A DNA stretch of 64,000 bases. Source: Martinezella lusitana (GTDB lineage: Bacteria > Pseudomonadota > Alphaproteobacteria > Rhizobiales > Rhizobiaceae). Numbering within the stretch: position 1 is the stretch's first letter; each line of letters begins with the position of its first letter. Positions 51,540-60,602 of the stretch are shown here, one piece after another. Under the pieces are notes generated by a model that had not been told where the DNA came from, made no database searches, and saw nothing but the letters and a program-made list of their open reading frames with translations. The translations under genes were made by a program, and so were the position numbers. The stretch is taken from assembly GCF_016901135.1 (NCBI RefSeq), contig NZ_JAFEVL010000048.1:558001-622000 (forward strand), read 5' to 3'.

Positions 51540-52469
51540 ATGACCGTTGTTGACGAATTCGCGACCATAGATGCCGTCCGCAGCTTTAATCGCTTTTACA
51601 CGAACCTTCTCGGCGTGCTGAACAAGGCCTATCTCGATAGCCCCTATACGCTGACGGATGCGCGCGTCCTGTTCGAAGTCGGCTTTCGCGGTGGCGTCGC
51701 CGCCTCGACACTGACGCGCGAGCTTCATCTCGATCCCGCCTATCTCAGCCGCATCGTGAAGCGCTTTCGTGAGGACGGGCTCATCGAGACGAAGCCCGAT
51801 CCCGGCGATGCGCGCAGCCAGATCATGAATGTCACCGATAAGGGGCAGGCCCAGTTCGAGGAATTCGTCCGCCGCTCCCGCGCCCAGATCGCCGGATATT
51901 TCGACAGGCTCGCCATTGGGGAACCGGAGCGCATCGTCGAAGCGATGCGGACGATCCAGGACACGCTCGGCGCGGACCGGGCCAACGCCTCCCCGGCCAT
52001 CATCCGCTCCCCCAGGCCCGGCGACATCGGCTGGATCGTGCAGAGTCAGGCACGTTTCTATACCGAGGAGTTCGGTTGGGATCATCGGTTCGAAGCGCTT
52101 GTCGCCGAAGTTGCGGGCAAGTTCCTGTCCAACTTCAATCCGGAAAAGGACCGGTGCTGGATCGCCGAACGGAGCGGCCTGAATGTCGGCTCCGCCATGG
52201 TCGCCGACGGCGGCGATGGTGCCGCGAAGCTCCGGCTGCTTTATGTCGACAAAACGGCGCGCGGCCTCGGCCTCGGCAAGCTTCTGGTCGACGAATGCAT
52301 CCGCTTCTCGCGCGATGCCGGCTATGACAAACTTTCGCTCTGGACCAACGACATCCTCGATACGGCTCGCGGCATCTATGTCAAAGCCGGATTCAGGCTC
52401 GTCGCAGAGGAAAAACACCGTATGTTCGGCCCGGAATTGAACGGCCAGACATGGGAGCTCGATCTATGA
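51540..52469 (+). CDS. MarR-GNAT fusion (regulator with acetyltransferase domain)
   Basis: About 309 residues. The N-terminal MarR winged helix (LTRELHLDPAYLSRIVKRFREDGLI, about 60-85) is joined to a C-terminal GNAT domain (LRLLYVDKTARGLGLGKLLVDECI, about 235-258, with the acetyl-CoA loop RGLGLGKL). The fusion could acetylate a ligand or protein and regulate at the same locus. Two ATGs are possible; the second has GGAG nine bases upstream. TTAGTTGACTTAGT lies upstream, possibly an operator. Confidence 0.83.
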   Translation: MTVVDEFATIDAVRSFNRFYTNLLGVLNKAYLDSPYTLTDARVLFEVGFRGGVAASTLTRELHLDPAYLSRIVKRFREDGLIETKPDPGDARSQIMNVTDKGQAQFEEFVRRSRAQIAGYFDRLAIGEPERIVEAMRTIQDTLGADRANASPAIIRSPRPGDIGWIVQSQARFYTEEFGWDHRFEALVAEVAGKFLSNFNPEKDRCWIAERSGLNVGSAMVADGGDGAAKLRLLYVDKTARGLGLGKLLVDECIRFSRDAGYDKLSLWTNDILDTARGIYVKAGFRLVAEEKHRMFGPELNGQTWELDL

Positions 52470-52553
52470 GCAGCGACCGGATGCGGAGATAGACAGGGTA
52501 AAGGTTGAGCTCTATTCTCGATACATCCCTGATTTGCATCGAGATATCAACCC

Positions 52554-53060
52554 ATGACTGCCAGTGCCGATATCACTATCCTGCCCATCGCCAGCGAGCA
52601 CATCGAAGGCTTTCACAAGGCGCTCGATACTGTCGCGCGTGAGCGCGAATATCTGACGATGCTCGAAGCATTCCCGCTGGAGGAGACGCGTGCTTTCGTG
52701 CTCGGCATGATCGCGAAAGGCAATCCGCAATTCGTTGCCGTGGCAGGCAGCGACGTGGTCGGCTGGTGCGATATCAGCCGCCATACCTTCCCTTCGCATG
52801 CTCACGCAGGTCATCTTGGAATGGGAATCATCCCGACCTATCGCGGTATGGGCCTAGGCCGCCGGTTGATAGAAACGACGCTGCAGGCCGCACGCAACGT
52901 CGGCATCGAACGCGTGGAACTTAGCGTCCACGCCGACAACAGCCGGGCCATAGCGCTCTATGAGAGGGTCGGTTTTGTCCGGGAAGGCCTTGCGCGCAGA
53001 TCCGTGTGCATAGACGGGCGCTACAAGGACGCGATCCATATGGCGCTTATCTATCAATAG
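52554..53060 (+). CDS. GNAT family N-acetyltransferase
   Basis: A 168-residue acetyltransferase. HLGMGIIPTYRGMGLGRRLI (about 90-110) is the acetyl-CoA loop, and DNSRAIALYERVGFVREG is the GNAT C-terminal motif. It resembles antibiotic- or amino-group-modifying small GNATs. The substrate is unknown. It lies between other regulators and acetyltransferases with no clear operon. Confidence 0.82.
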   Translation: MTASADITILPIASEHIEGFHKALDTVAREREYLTMLEAFPLEETRAFVLGMIAKGNPQFVAVAGSDVVGWCDISRHTFPSHAHAGHLGMGIIPTYRGMGLGRRLIETTLQAARNVGIERVELSVHADNSRAIALYERVGFVREGLARRSVCIDGRYKDAIHMALIYQ

Positions 53061-53143
53061 CCGCACTGAGCCAGCGATTTTCCCCTCGTAAGATGCCCAC
53101 CGTCAGCGACAATCTTGCTGCAACGCAAAAATTCACTTGATTT

Positions 53144-53159
53144 GGAAACGATCATTTCC
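53144..53159. promoter_or_regulatory. TetR operator candidate upstream of the TetR/MFS pair
   Basis: GGAAACGATCATTTCC is a near-perfect 16-bp palindrome ending 12 bp before the TetR start. It overlaps the likely promoter region and suits autorepression. Confidence 0.5.
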
Positions 53160-53171
53160 TAAAAGAGTCGC

Positions 53172-53789
53172 ATGACGATTGACACCATCGATATCACGCC
53201 CAGACTTCGCGGCCGCCCCAGGGAATTCGACATGAACGCAGCGCTCGACGAAGCGCTGCGGGTCTTTTCGGAGCGCGGCTATTATGCCGCCTCGATCAGC
53301 GAATTGACTGAGGCCATGGGCCTGACCGCAGGCAGCGTCTACAAGGCTTTCGGCGACAAACGCGGCGTCTTCCTCGCCGCTTTCGATCGCTACCGTCATG
53401 TGCGCCAGCAACTGATCGACGAGTCTCTGGCGAGCGTCGCAAACGGCTATGACAAGCTGCGCGCATTGGTGACATTCTTCGCCGAAGCCTCGTGCGGCGA
53501 GGTCGGCCGAAGAGGCTGCCTCGTTGTCGGCAGCGCGACCGAACTCGCACTCTTCGACCAGGAGGTCGCCGGCCGCGTCGGCGTGGCTTTCGATTTCGAC
53601 GAGCGGCGTATCCTCGATCTGATCCGCCTTGGACAGACGGATGGTTCCATACCGCGGCATGTCGATGCTGAGGCCGCCGCCTGCGCGATGCTCTGCCTTA
53701 CGAAAGGCATGCGCGTGATCGGAAAGACCGGCCGGAAGCATGAAACGATGCTCGCCGTTGCCGAAGTCACGATGAAGCTGCTGGATTGA
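53172..53789 (+). CDS. TetR/AcrR family regulator
   Basis: A 205-residue regulator. ASISELTEAMGLTAGSVYKAFGDKRGVF (about 41-68) is the helix-turn-helix; GRRGCLVVGSATELAL is a TetR C-terminal core. It is followed by an MFS exporter 60 bp downstream on the same strand, and a palindrome precedes its start. Repression of itself and the exporter is the expected arrangement. Confidence 0.86.
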   Translation: MTIDTIDITPRLRGRPREFDMNAALDEALRVFSERGYYAASISELTEAMGLTAGSVYKAFGDKRGVFLAAFDRYRHVRQQLIDESLASVANGYDKLRALVTFFAEASCGEVGRRGCLVVGSATELALFDQEVAGRVGVAFDFDERRILDLIRLGQTDGSIPRHVDAEAAACAMLCLTKGMRVIGKTGRKHETMLAVAEVTMKLLD

Positions 53790-53849
53790 TTTTTCGCTAA
53801 AATTTGGGGGAGCCCGCTCTCCTGCCCGCCCCCATCAAGGAATAGAGCC

Positions 53850-55064
53850 ATGACTGCAACCGCTGCCGCCAGGACCAAGAGCATGCCGCTCCCTGAGAAG
53901 ACCATTTCGCCGCTGATGACCTTCATGTTCGCCGCCGCTTGCGGGCTGGTGGCTGCAAATCTTTATTACGGTCAGCCACTCGCCGGTCCCATCAGCCAGT
54001 CGCTCGGCTTCTCTCCGGCGGCAACCGGCCTGATCGTGACCCTGACCCAGATCGGCTATGGTCTCGGCCTGCTGCTGATCGTGCCGCTCGGCGATCTTCT
54101 GGAGAACCGCAAGCTGGTGCTGACGCTGGTCGCGCTTGCGGCGATTGCACTTGTCGGCGCCGCCTTCGCCTGGTCGCCGTCGCTGTTCCTGCTGGCCTCG
54201 CTCTGTATCGGCCTCGCATCTGTCGCCGTGCAGGTCCTGGTGCCGTTCGCAGCCCATATGGCGCCGGATGCCAGCCGCGGCGCGGTCGTCGGTAACGTCA
54301 TGAGCGGCCTGCTGTGCGGCATCATGCTGGCTCGCCCGGCAGCAAGCTTCCTGTCCGAACTCCTTTCGTGGCACGCAGTCTATATCATCTCGGCTGCCAT
54401 CATGATCGGTCTGGCCGTCATCCTGCGCGTCGTGCTGCCGACCCGCGTACCGCATACCAGGCTGCATTACGGTCAGCTGCTCTCCTCCATGGGTCACCTT
54501 GCCCTGCATACGCCAGTGTTGCAGCGGCGCGCGCTCTATCAGGCCTGCATGTTCGGCGCCTTCAGCCTGTTCTGGACGACGACGCCGCTCTTGCTGGCGA
54601 GCCCCGCTTTCGGCCTGACGCAGAACGGCATTGCCCTCTTCGCGCTTGCCGGCGCTGCAGGCGCAGTTGCCTCGCCGATTGCCGGCCGGGTCGCCGATCG
54701 CGGCTGGACGAAGCTTGCCACCGCCTTCGCCATGGTGCTCGCCATCGTCGCCTTCTTTATCGGCCATGTCTCAGGCGGCGGCTCGCTGCTGGCGCTAATC
54801 ACGCTGACGCTCTCCGGCATCATGCTCGATTTCGGCGTGCAGACCAATCTTGTGCTCGGCCAACGCGCCATCTACGCGCTGAGCGCCGAACATCGCAGCC
54901 GCTTGAACGGCCTCTACATGGCCACCTTCTTTGCCGGCGGCGCCATCGGTTCGGCGCTCGGCGGCTGGGCCTATGCCGCCGGCGGCTGGAACCTCGCCTC
55001 ATGGTTCGGCATCGCCTTCCCGGTGATTGCGCTCCTCGCCTTCCTGACCGAGCGGGAAAAGTGA
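53850..55064 (+). CDS. MFS transporter
   Basis: A 404-residue inner-membrane transporter with about 12 membrane segments. NLYYGQPLAGPISQSLGF lies near the first segments, and a loop after segment two (GDLLENRKLVL) matches the MFS cytoplasmic-loop pattern. It is probably a drug or metabolite exporter under the preceding TetR regulator. CAAGGAA lies before the ATG. Its TGA stop sits directly against the stop of the convergent monooxygenase gene, sharing TGATCA. Confidence 0.87.
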   Translation: MTATAAARTKSMPLPEKTISPLMTFMFAAACGLVAANLYYGQPLAGPISQSLGFSPAATGLIVTLTQIGYGLGLLLIVPLGDLLENRKLVLTLVALAAIALVGAAFAWSPSLFLLASLCIGLASVAVQVLVPFAAHMAPDASRGAVVGNVMSGLLCGIMLARPAASFLSELLSWHAVYIISAAIMIGLAVILRVVLPTRVPHTRLHYGQLLSSMGHLALHTPVLQRRALYQACMFGAFSLFWTTTPLLLASPAFGLTQNGIALFALAGAAGAVASPIAGRVADRGWTKLATAFAMVLAIVAFFIGHVSGGGSLLALITLTLSGIMLDFGVQTNLVLGQRAIYALSAEHRSRLNGLYMATFFAGGAIGSALGGWAYAAGGWNLASWFGIAFPVIALLAFLTEREK

Positions 55065-56312
55065 TCAGGACGGCTGCGGAACAGAAGCCCGCAGCCAGTC
55101 GCATTCGCTGAGACCGGCGGCCGCAAAAGGATCGACCAGAGTGCCGGAAACGATCGCCGCCAGGATCTGCGGCGCAGGCGGCACCTTGGCGATCGTGGCG
55201 ACAAGCCGATCCCGGACCCAGGCCAAGGCGGCCGAGTCCGATTGGTAAAAGGGCGTGAATGCCAGCGACAGCAGCTGGAACAGCCGCACATGCATCCGCC
55301 GCGCCCGGGCATAGGCGGACAGAGCTGTCTCGATAGTCTCATGGCTCGCAAGCGCATGTGCCAGCGCCGCCACATCGAGCAGCGCCATATTGGCGCCCTG
55401 CCCGAGCTGCGGGCTGGTGGAATGAGCCGCATCGCCGACGAAGACCGTCCGCCCGCTATAGGGCACCTTCACCGTGCGATGCGCATAGCGCGCCAGCGTC
55501 AATTGCTCCCAATCGCTCACCTGCTCCAACAACGCCTCGCATTCAGGCCAGTAGCCACGAATTGTTTGCTTCCAGGCTTCGAGCCCGCGCCTGCACACCT
55601 CGTCGGCATCGGCGACCTTCAAGCTCCAGAACAAGGCCGCCTGCTTCGGCATACCAGGCTTTCTGCTGCCGATCGGCAAAACGCCGATCATCACGCTCGC
55701 CTTGTCGTAACGCTGCGTCAGCGCTGCGTGATCCACGAGCCCATCCGGACAATCGAGCGTCGCCCAGAAGGCGCCGTAGGCAAGATTACGGGTCCATGGC
55801 GCCACCGGCGAGGCTGCCACCAGTTCCGACCGCGCGCCGCTCGCATCAATGACAAGATCGTATGGTCCGAGACGCTCGCCACCCTCAACAGAGAGATAGT
55901 TGCGATCACCTTCCTCCGTCACGCCGACGATCCTCTGCCCTGTGAAGATCGGATGTCTCCGAGCGGCGACTTCATCATAAAGCGTGTCGAATAGGGCCGC
56001 GCGATGGACGCCGAGCCCATAGCGTCCGCCCGGCAGCGCGTTGTAGCGCACGTCGAGAACGGTGCGGCCATAGCTGGTTTCCGTGCCGAACAAACGATCG
56101 ATGCGGTTGCCGGCCGCGTGGATGGCCGGGCCGAGCCCGAGCGATTCAAGCACGGTCAATCCGGTCGGCTGCAGCATCAGCGCCGAGCCGACCGGCGCCG
56201 GGCTGGCGAAGCGTTCGATGATGTCGGTCGTATGACCGGCGCGGGTGAGAAAGAGGGAGGCGGCAAGGCCGGCAGGCCCGGCGCCGACAATGGCGATCTT
56301 CAAAGGCTTCAC
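55065..56312 (-). CDS. FAD-dependent monooxygenase (aromatic hydroxylase-like)
   Basis: A 415-residue flavoprotein of the p-hydroxybenzoate/salicylate hydroxylase group. KIAIVGAGPAGLAASLFL (about 5-22) binds FAD, DLVIDASGARS is the middle DG-type motif, and FVGDAAHSTSPQLGQGANM (about 290-308) is the family's second FAD motif. It should use NAD(P)H and O2 on an unknown, probably aromatic, substrate. It lies eight bases downstream of the HxlR gene on the same strand, so the two probably share a transcript. Confidence 0.87.
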   Translation of the reverse strand: MKPLKIAIVGAGPAGLAASLFLTRAGHTTDIIERFASPAPVGSALMLQPTGLTVLESLGLGPAIHAAGNRIDRLFGTETSYGRTVLDVRYNALPGGRYGLGVHRAALFDTLYDEVAARRHPIFTGQRIVGVTEEGDRNYLSVEGGERLGPYDLVIDASGARSELVAASPVAPWTRNLAYGAFWATLDCPDGLVDHAALTQRYDKASVMIGVLPIGSRKPGMPKQAALFWSLKVADADEVCRRGLEAWKQTIRGYWPECEALLEQVSDWEQLTLARYAHRTVKVPYSGRTVFVGDAAHSTSPQLGQGANMALLDVAALAHALASHETIETALSAYARARRMHVRLFQLLSLAFTPFYQSDSAALAWVRDRLVATIAKVPPAPQILAAIVSGTLVDPFAAAGLSECDWLRASVPQPS

Positions 56313-56320
56313 TGCAAGGC

Positions 56321-56737
56321 TCAGTCCGGCGATTGATCGAAACGGGCGCGCGCTGCACGCACGGCCTCATGATTGGCCTCTGCCCAGTTCAAAAGCTGTG
56401 CCAACGGCTCGTATAGCGAACGGCCGAGATCGGTCATGCTGTATTCGACGCTCGGCGGTTTGGTGGGAAAAACCTCACGGTCGACATAGCCGTCGCGCTG
56501 CAGGTCGCGCAGCGTCTGCGTCAACATGCGCTGGGAAATATCGGGCACCAGACGGCGCAGTTCGCCGAAGCGATAAGGCCGCTTTGCCAATGTTTCGAGC
56601 AGCAGCACCGACCATTTGCCGCCGATCTGCGAGATCAGATCGCGCACCGGACAATTGCTGAAATCGAGATTGCTAAGGTCGACGTCGCGCAGCGGCGGAT
56701 CTATGCTGCGTAAATTGACGACGGTGCTGGCGCTCAT
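56321..56737 (-). CDS. HxlR family regulator
   Basis: A 138-residue winged-helix regulator. CPVRDLISQIGGKWSVLLLE near residue 30 opens the HxlR fold, and RYRFGELRRLVPDISQRMLTQTLRDLQ-type sequence follows. AGGGAA lies before the ATG. It is divergent from a QorB-like reductase gene and probably controls it and the downstream monooxygenase. Many HxlR proteins sense electrophiles or quinones through a Cys, as E. coli QorR does next to qorB. Confidence 0.86.
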   Translation of the reverse strand: MSASTVVNLRSIDPPLRDVDLSNLDFSNCPVRDLISQIGGKWSVLLLETLAKRPYRFGELRRLVPDISQRMLTQTLRDLQRDGYVDREVFPTKPPSVEYSMTDLGRSLYEPLAQLLNWAEANHEAVRAARARFDQSPD

Positions 56738-56786
56738 GCCGGTTCCCTTTTGGTAACTTGGAGCCGAAAAACTGCCTCCTTTACAT

Positions 56787-56809
56787 CTAGAAGTCAATTC
56801 CTATTCTAG
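56787..56809. promoter_or_regulatory. HxlR operator candidate
   Basis: CTAGAA-N11-TTCTAG is a 23-bp interrupted palindrome in the 138-bp divergent gap between the HxlR and QorB-like genes. The half-site spacing suits a winged-helix dimer. Confidence 0.5.
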
Positions 56810-56875
56810 AGCTAGTCTCTTTTTGAGAGCAACCCGGACCCTTGCAATACGCGGCGGTCAAACAAGGATAAAGAC

Positions 56876-57763
56876 ATGAGCAGCACTCTTCTCGTTACCG
56901 GTGCCGCCGGCCAGCTCGGCCAGCGCGTCATTCATCACCTGCTGGAGACATACAAGGTAGCGCCTGGCCGCATCATCGCTGCTACGCGCAGCCCCGAGAA
57001 GCTTGCCGAGCTCGCCGCCAAGGGCGTCGTCACCCGCAAGGCCGATTTCGACGATGCCGCCACCCTTGTCGCCGCCTTCGCCGGTGTCGACCGCTTGCTC
57101 ATCATCAGCACCGACGCACTCGCCGTTCCCGGCCTGCGCCTGAAGCAGCACACAGCTGCCGTCGAAGCCGCCAAGAAAGCCGGCGTGAAGCATATCCTCT
57201 ACACCTCCATGCCGGCACCGGACGGTTCGCTCGTCAGCTTCGCGCCCGACCATCTCGGCACCGAAAACGCGATCAAGGCGAGCGGCCTCGGCTATACGAT
57301 CCTGCGCGACGCCTGGTATTTCGACAACTATCTGATGGGCCTTCCGCACAGCCTGGAAGTCGGCAAGTGGTACACCGCGACCGGCGGCGGCCGCACCAGC
57401 AATATCAGCCGTGAAGATTGCGCGCTCGCCATCGCCGCAGCACTTGCCTCCGACACGACTGAGAACGCGACTTATACGCTGACCGGCTCGACATCCCTGA
57501 CGATCGAAGATGTAGCATCCGTGGTCAGCAAGATCACCGGCCGCCCGCTGGAAGTCGTGCAGGTCAATGACGAACAATTCGCCGCCGGCCTGACCGGTGC
57601 CGGCCTGCCGAAATTCGTGGTCGACATGCTCGTCTCCGCCGACGCCAACACCCGCGCCGGCAAATTCGACATCCTCACGCATGACTTCAACAAGCTGACC
57701 GGCAAGGAGCCGCAGACGCTGCGCAGCTTCATCGAGGAACACAAGGCCGCATTGCTGGGCTGA
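56876..57763 (+). CDS. NmrA/SDR-type quinone oxidoreductase (QorB-like)
   Basis: A 295-residue atypical short-chain dehydrogenase. TLLVTGAAGQLGQRVIHHL (about 4-22) is the NAD(P)H fold, and VKHILYTSMPAPDG holds the family's Tyr/Ser region. It is the same family as E. coli YtfG/QorB, an NADPH:quinone reductase, and the divergent HxlR gene mirrors the qorR-qorB pair. It probably reduces quinones and protects against their redox cycling. Confidence 0.84.
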   Translation: MSSTLLVTGAAGQLGQRVIHHLLETYKVAPGRIIAATRSPEKLAELAAKGVVTRKADFDDAATLVAAFAGVDRLLIISTDALAVPGLRLKQHTAAVEAAKKAGVKHILYTSMPAPDGSLVSFAPDHLGTENAIKASGLGYTILRDAWYFDNYLMGLPHSLEVGKWYTATGGGRTSNISREDCALAIAAALASDTTENATYTLTGSTSLTIEDVASVVSKITGRPLEVVQVNDEQFAAGLTGAGLPKFVVDMLVSADANTRAGKFDILTHDFNKLTGKEPQTLRSFIEEHKAALLG

Positions 57764-57813
57764 GTTTTTGCGGCGTCAGGCAAGGTTATCTTTGCGGCAC
57801 CTATGTGCCTGGC

Positions 57814-57840
57814 CCCTTTCCCCGCCATGCGGGGCGAGGG
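57814..57840. repeat. Palindromic intergenic repeat, CCTTCTCC-type variant
   Basis: CCCTTTCCCCGCCATGCGGGGCGAGGG, a GC-rich imperfect palindrome 51 bp after the QorB-like stop. It is related to the copies at 40385, 40511 and 57906. Confidence 0.55.
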
Positions 57841-57905
57841 AGTTTTCACGCCTTATGCGCAAACCTTAGCCGAGTGGTAGGGGCCTGCAGGTCTGCTCCG
57901 TCGTC

Positions 57906-57932
57906 CCTTCTCCCCGCAATGCGGGGAGAAGG
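57906..57932. repeat. Palindromic intergenic repeat, perfect copy
   Basis: CCTTCTCCCCGC-AAT-GCGGGGAGAAGG is a perfect palindrome with a 3-base loop, followed by GGATGAGGGG as in the 40385 copy. It is typical of dispersed rhizobial repeats. Confidence 0.65.
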
Positions 57933-58002
57933 CTAGGATGAGGGGCCGGGCACTAAAGCGCGTCAGCGGCGCCCTCACCTGACCAATCCCAAACCCTTCC
58001 CC

Positions 58003-58755
58003 TCAAACCGCTTGCCCGCAAGCCCGGCGGAACCGCCGTACCGTTTCAGCCATGCCGTATTCCAGCGCATCGGCCGTCAATCCATGTCCGATGGAGGTTT
58101 CGGCGAGTGCCGGAATGCGCTTCAGGAGCGCAGGCAGGTTGGCGACCGTCAGATCGTGACCGGCGTTGACCGCAAGACCGTTGGCCAGCGCGGCATCGGC
58201 CGTCTTTCCGAGAGCCTCGAGAATGACGGCGGCCCGTTCCGGCGCATCGTAGCAGCCGCCGTAGGGACCGGTGTAAAGCTCGATGCGGTCGGCACCGACC
58301 TCCCTGGCGATCTTGACGGCTTCGGCATCGCCGTCGCCATCGGCGAACAATGAAACCCGGCAGCCGATCTTCTTGTATTGGGCAACCACATCGACCAGCA
58401 GATCGCGGTTCTTATAGAAATCCCAGCCGTGGTCCGACGTTGCCTGCGAGGGATCATCGGGCACCAGCGTCACCTGTTCCGGTTCGGCGGATGCGCAAAG
58501 ATCGAAGAATTCGTCGCTCGGATAGCCCTCGATATTGAACTCCGCCTCCGGAAATTCGTCATCGATCAGTGCCCGGATCTCTGGCAGGTCGGAGAAGCGA
58601 ACATGCCGCTGATCGGGCCGCGGATGCACCGTGAGACCGCTGGCGCCGGCAGCAAGCGCGATACGGCCGAGCCCCGTGACGCTCGGCCAGGGAAGGTCAC
58701 GCCGGTTGCGCAGCATGGCTATGGCGTTGAGGTTCACGGAAAGCTTGGCAGGCAT
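58003..58755 (-). CDS. pdxJ: Pyridoxine 5'-phosphate synthase
   Basis: A 250-residue TIM-barrel enzyme that closes the pyridoxine ring from 1-deoxyxylulose 5-phosphate and 3-amino-2-oxopropyl phosphate. KLSVNLNAIAMLRN opens the barrel, GLTVHPRPDQRH (about 40-51) holds the ring-closing His, and VTLVPDD and INVGH-type NAGHDL elements follow. The start is set at MPAKLSV. It is transcribed alone, with dispersed repeats beyond its 3' end. Confidence 0.92.
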   Translation of the reverse strand: MPAKLSVNLNAIAMLRNRRDLPWPSVTGLGRIALAAGASGLTVHPRPDQRHVRFSDLPEIRALIDDEFPEAEFNIEGYPSDEFFDLCASAEPEQVTLVPDDPSQATSDHGWDFYKNRDLLVDVVAQYKKIGCRVSLFADGDGDAEAVKIAREVGADRIELYTGPYGGCYDAPERAAVILEALGKTADAALANGLAVNAGHDLTVANLPALLKRIPALAETSIGHGLTADALEYGMAETVRRFRRACGQAV

Positions 58756-58942
58756 GATCGAAATCCCTGATTTTCGAAGAGGATAATACCGCCGTTTTAT
58801 GCCATTGCGGACAGCAAGACCAACGAGATTCGAACATCGACCCATGCAAAAGATTGATGAGGCGCTCGGCGGTCCGTCACCGATCAGTGACGCCTTAGCA
58901 AAAAGCAGTATTTATCAGGATTTGCACGACAAAAATGGAGTT

Positions 58943-60070
58943 CTACCGGACGATGGTCAGCGTCTCGGCGGCGCGGGTGATGGCCGTATAGAGCCACCGC
59001 TCACGCGTGTCGCGGAACGCCCAGCTCTCGTCGAACAACACGACATTGTTCCATTGCGAGCCCTGCGCCTTGTGCACCGTCAGCGCATAGCCGTAGTCGA
59101 ACTCGTCGTAGCGTTTGCGGGTCGACCACGGGATCTCGCCCTCGACATCCTCGAAGGCCTGCTTGAGCAGCTTGATCTTCGCCGCACCCCTGTCCATGTC
59201 GTCGTCTTCCGGGCGCACCAAAAGATTGATACCCGGTTTCGTCGTTTCCCTGGATGAGGTCATGACCTGCCAGAGCGAGCCGTTGAGCAGGCCCTTGGCG
59301 GGGTCGTTGCGCAGGCAGACGAGCTTGTCGCCGGATTGCGGATACTCGGCCGTAAAGCCCTTGAGTTCGCGCAGACGCTGATTGTAGCGTTTGCGGGTGC
59401 GGTTGGTGCCAACAAGCACTTGATCCGCTTCCATCACCAAAGGCTGCGTAACCTCGTTCTTCGAAATCACCTGCGCGGTACCGTAGTCGCCATGCATGAT
59501 CTCCTTGCCCTCGCGCACATGCATGGCGAGCTGGATGATCGGATTGTCGCGGGCCTGACGGTGAATGTCCGTCAGCAGATAATCCGGCTCCTCATTGGTG
59601 AAGAAGCCGCCGCCCGAGATTGGCGGCAACTGACCGGGATCGCCGAGCACGAGGATCGGCGTGCCAAAGCTCATCAGATCCTTGCCGAGCGCCTCGTCCA
59701 CCATCGAGCATTCGTCGACGATGATCAGCGCCGCCTTGGCGACCGGGCTTTGCCGGTTGATGGTGAACATTGGCGCGATAGAGGTCTTGCCGGTTTCCTC
59801 GTCCTCGACGGCTTCTTCACCGCGCGGACGATAGATCAGCGAATGGATTGTTTTGGCGTTGCTTGCCCCGCGCGAGCGCAGCACCTGCGCCGCCTTGCCG
59901 GTAAAGGCCGCAAACAGAACCTCGCCGTCGACATTCTCGGCAAAATGCCGCGCAAGCGTCGTCTTGCCCGTGCCGGCATAGCCGAACAGGCGAAACAGCG
60001 GTGAGCGCCCCTCCTTCAGCCATTTGGCCACGGCCTTGAGCGCTTCGTCTTGTTGCGGCGCGAGTTGCAT
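58943..60070 (-). CDS. Superfamily 1 DNA helicase, RecD/Dda-like
   Basis: A 375-residue ATP-dependent helicase. GYAGTGKTT (30-38) is Walker A, IVDECSMVD Walker B, and GDPGQLPP, YALTVHKAQGSQW and ERWLYTAITRA are late SF1 motifs. It is far shorter than RecD and resembles phage T4 Dda, so a free-standing 5'-3' helicase is likely. It may act in repair or be of phage origin; no phage genes adjoin it. Confidence 0.85.
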   Translation of the reverse strand: MQLAPQQDEALKAVAKWLKEGRSPLFRLFGYAGTGKTTLARHFAENVDGEVLFAAFTGKAAQVLRSRGASNAKTIHSLIYRPRGEEAVEDEETGKTSIAPMFTINRQSPVAKAALIIVDECSMVDEALGKDLMSFGTPILVLGDPGQLPPISGGGFFTNEEPDYLLTDIHRQARDNPIIQLAMHVREGKEIMHGDYGTAQVISKNEVTQPLVMEADQVLVGTNRTRKRYNQRLRELKGFTAEYPQSGDKLVCLRNDPAKGLLNGSLWQVMTSSRETTKPGINLLVRPEDDDMDRGAAKIKLLKQAFEDVEGEIPWSTRKRYDEFDYGYALTVHKAQGSQWNNVVLFDESWAFRDTRERWLYTAITRAAETLTIVR

Positions 60071-60221
60071 GGGGCGACTTGGCAGGATTCGGCATCAGGA
60101 AGCAAGCCGTAAAAAACACCTGGCGGGCGGGAATAAAATCGGGGCGGAGCGTGTCTCACATCCGGCAGCGCAGAATGCGAGGCCTGGACGAACACGCGTC
60201 CATCACCCGAGGAGAGATATC

Positions 60222-60602
60222 ATGAAGACCGTGACATTCCTGGCTGCGCTCGCCGCGGCATCGGCCCTTGCCACAGCCGCCTTCGCCGCGGCACCGGTGA
60301 AGACAGTCGAAAGCGCCAAGGGCAAGGTTCTTGCCGGCGAAAACGGCATGACGCTTTACACCTTCAAGAACGACAAGTCGGGCGAGTCCAATTGCAACGG
60401 CGATTGCGCGAAAGCCTGGCCGCCGCTCATGGCCGATGGCAAAGCCAAGGCGGAAGGTGCATATTCCATCATCACCCGTAAGGACGGGAAGAAACAATGG
60501 GCAAAGGACGGCATGCCGCTCTATTTCTTCGTCAAGGATGCAAAGTCCGGCGACGTCGCCGGCGACGGCGTTAAGGGCGTATGGGATGTCGCGAAGCCCT
60601 GA
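60222..60602 (+). CDS. Secreted Yx(FWY)xxD repeat protein (COG4315)
   Basis: A 126-residue exported protein with a signal peptide (about 1-22, FLAALAAASALATAAFAA). LYTFKNDKSGESNCNGDCAKAWPP and LYFFVKDAKSGDVAG are two copies of the Yx(FWY)xxD repeat, with a Cys pair in the first. Function unknown; it is common beside ECF sigma units. GGAGA lies before the ATG. Its end overlaps the sigma factor start by 17 bp, so the two are probably co-transcribed. Confidence 0.82.
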   Translation: MKTVTFLAALAAASALATAAFAAAPVKTVESAKGKVLAGENGMTLYTFKNDKSGESNCNGDCAKAWPPLMADGKAKAEGAYSIITRKDGKKQWAKDGMPLYFFVKDAKSGDVAGDGVKGVWDVAKP

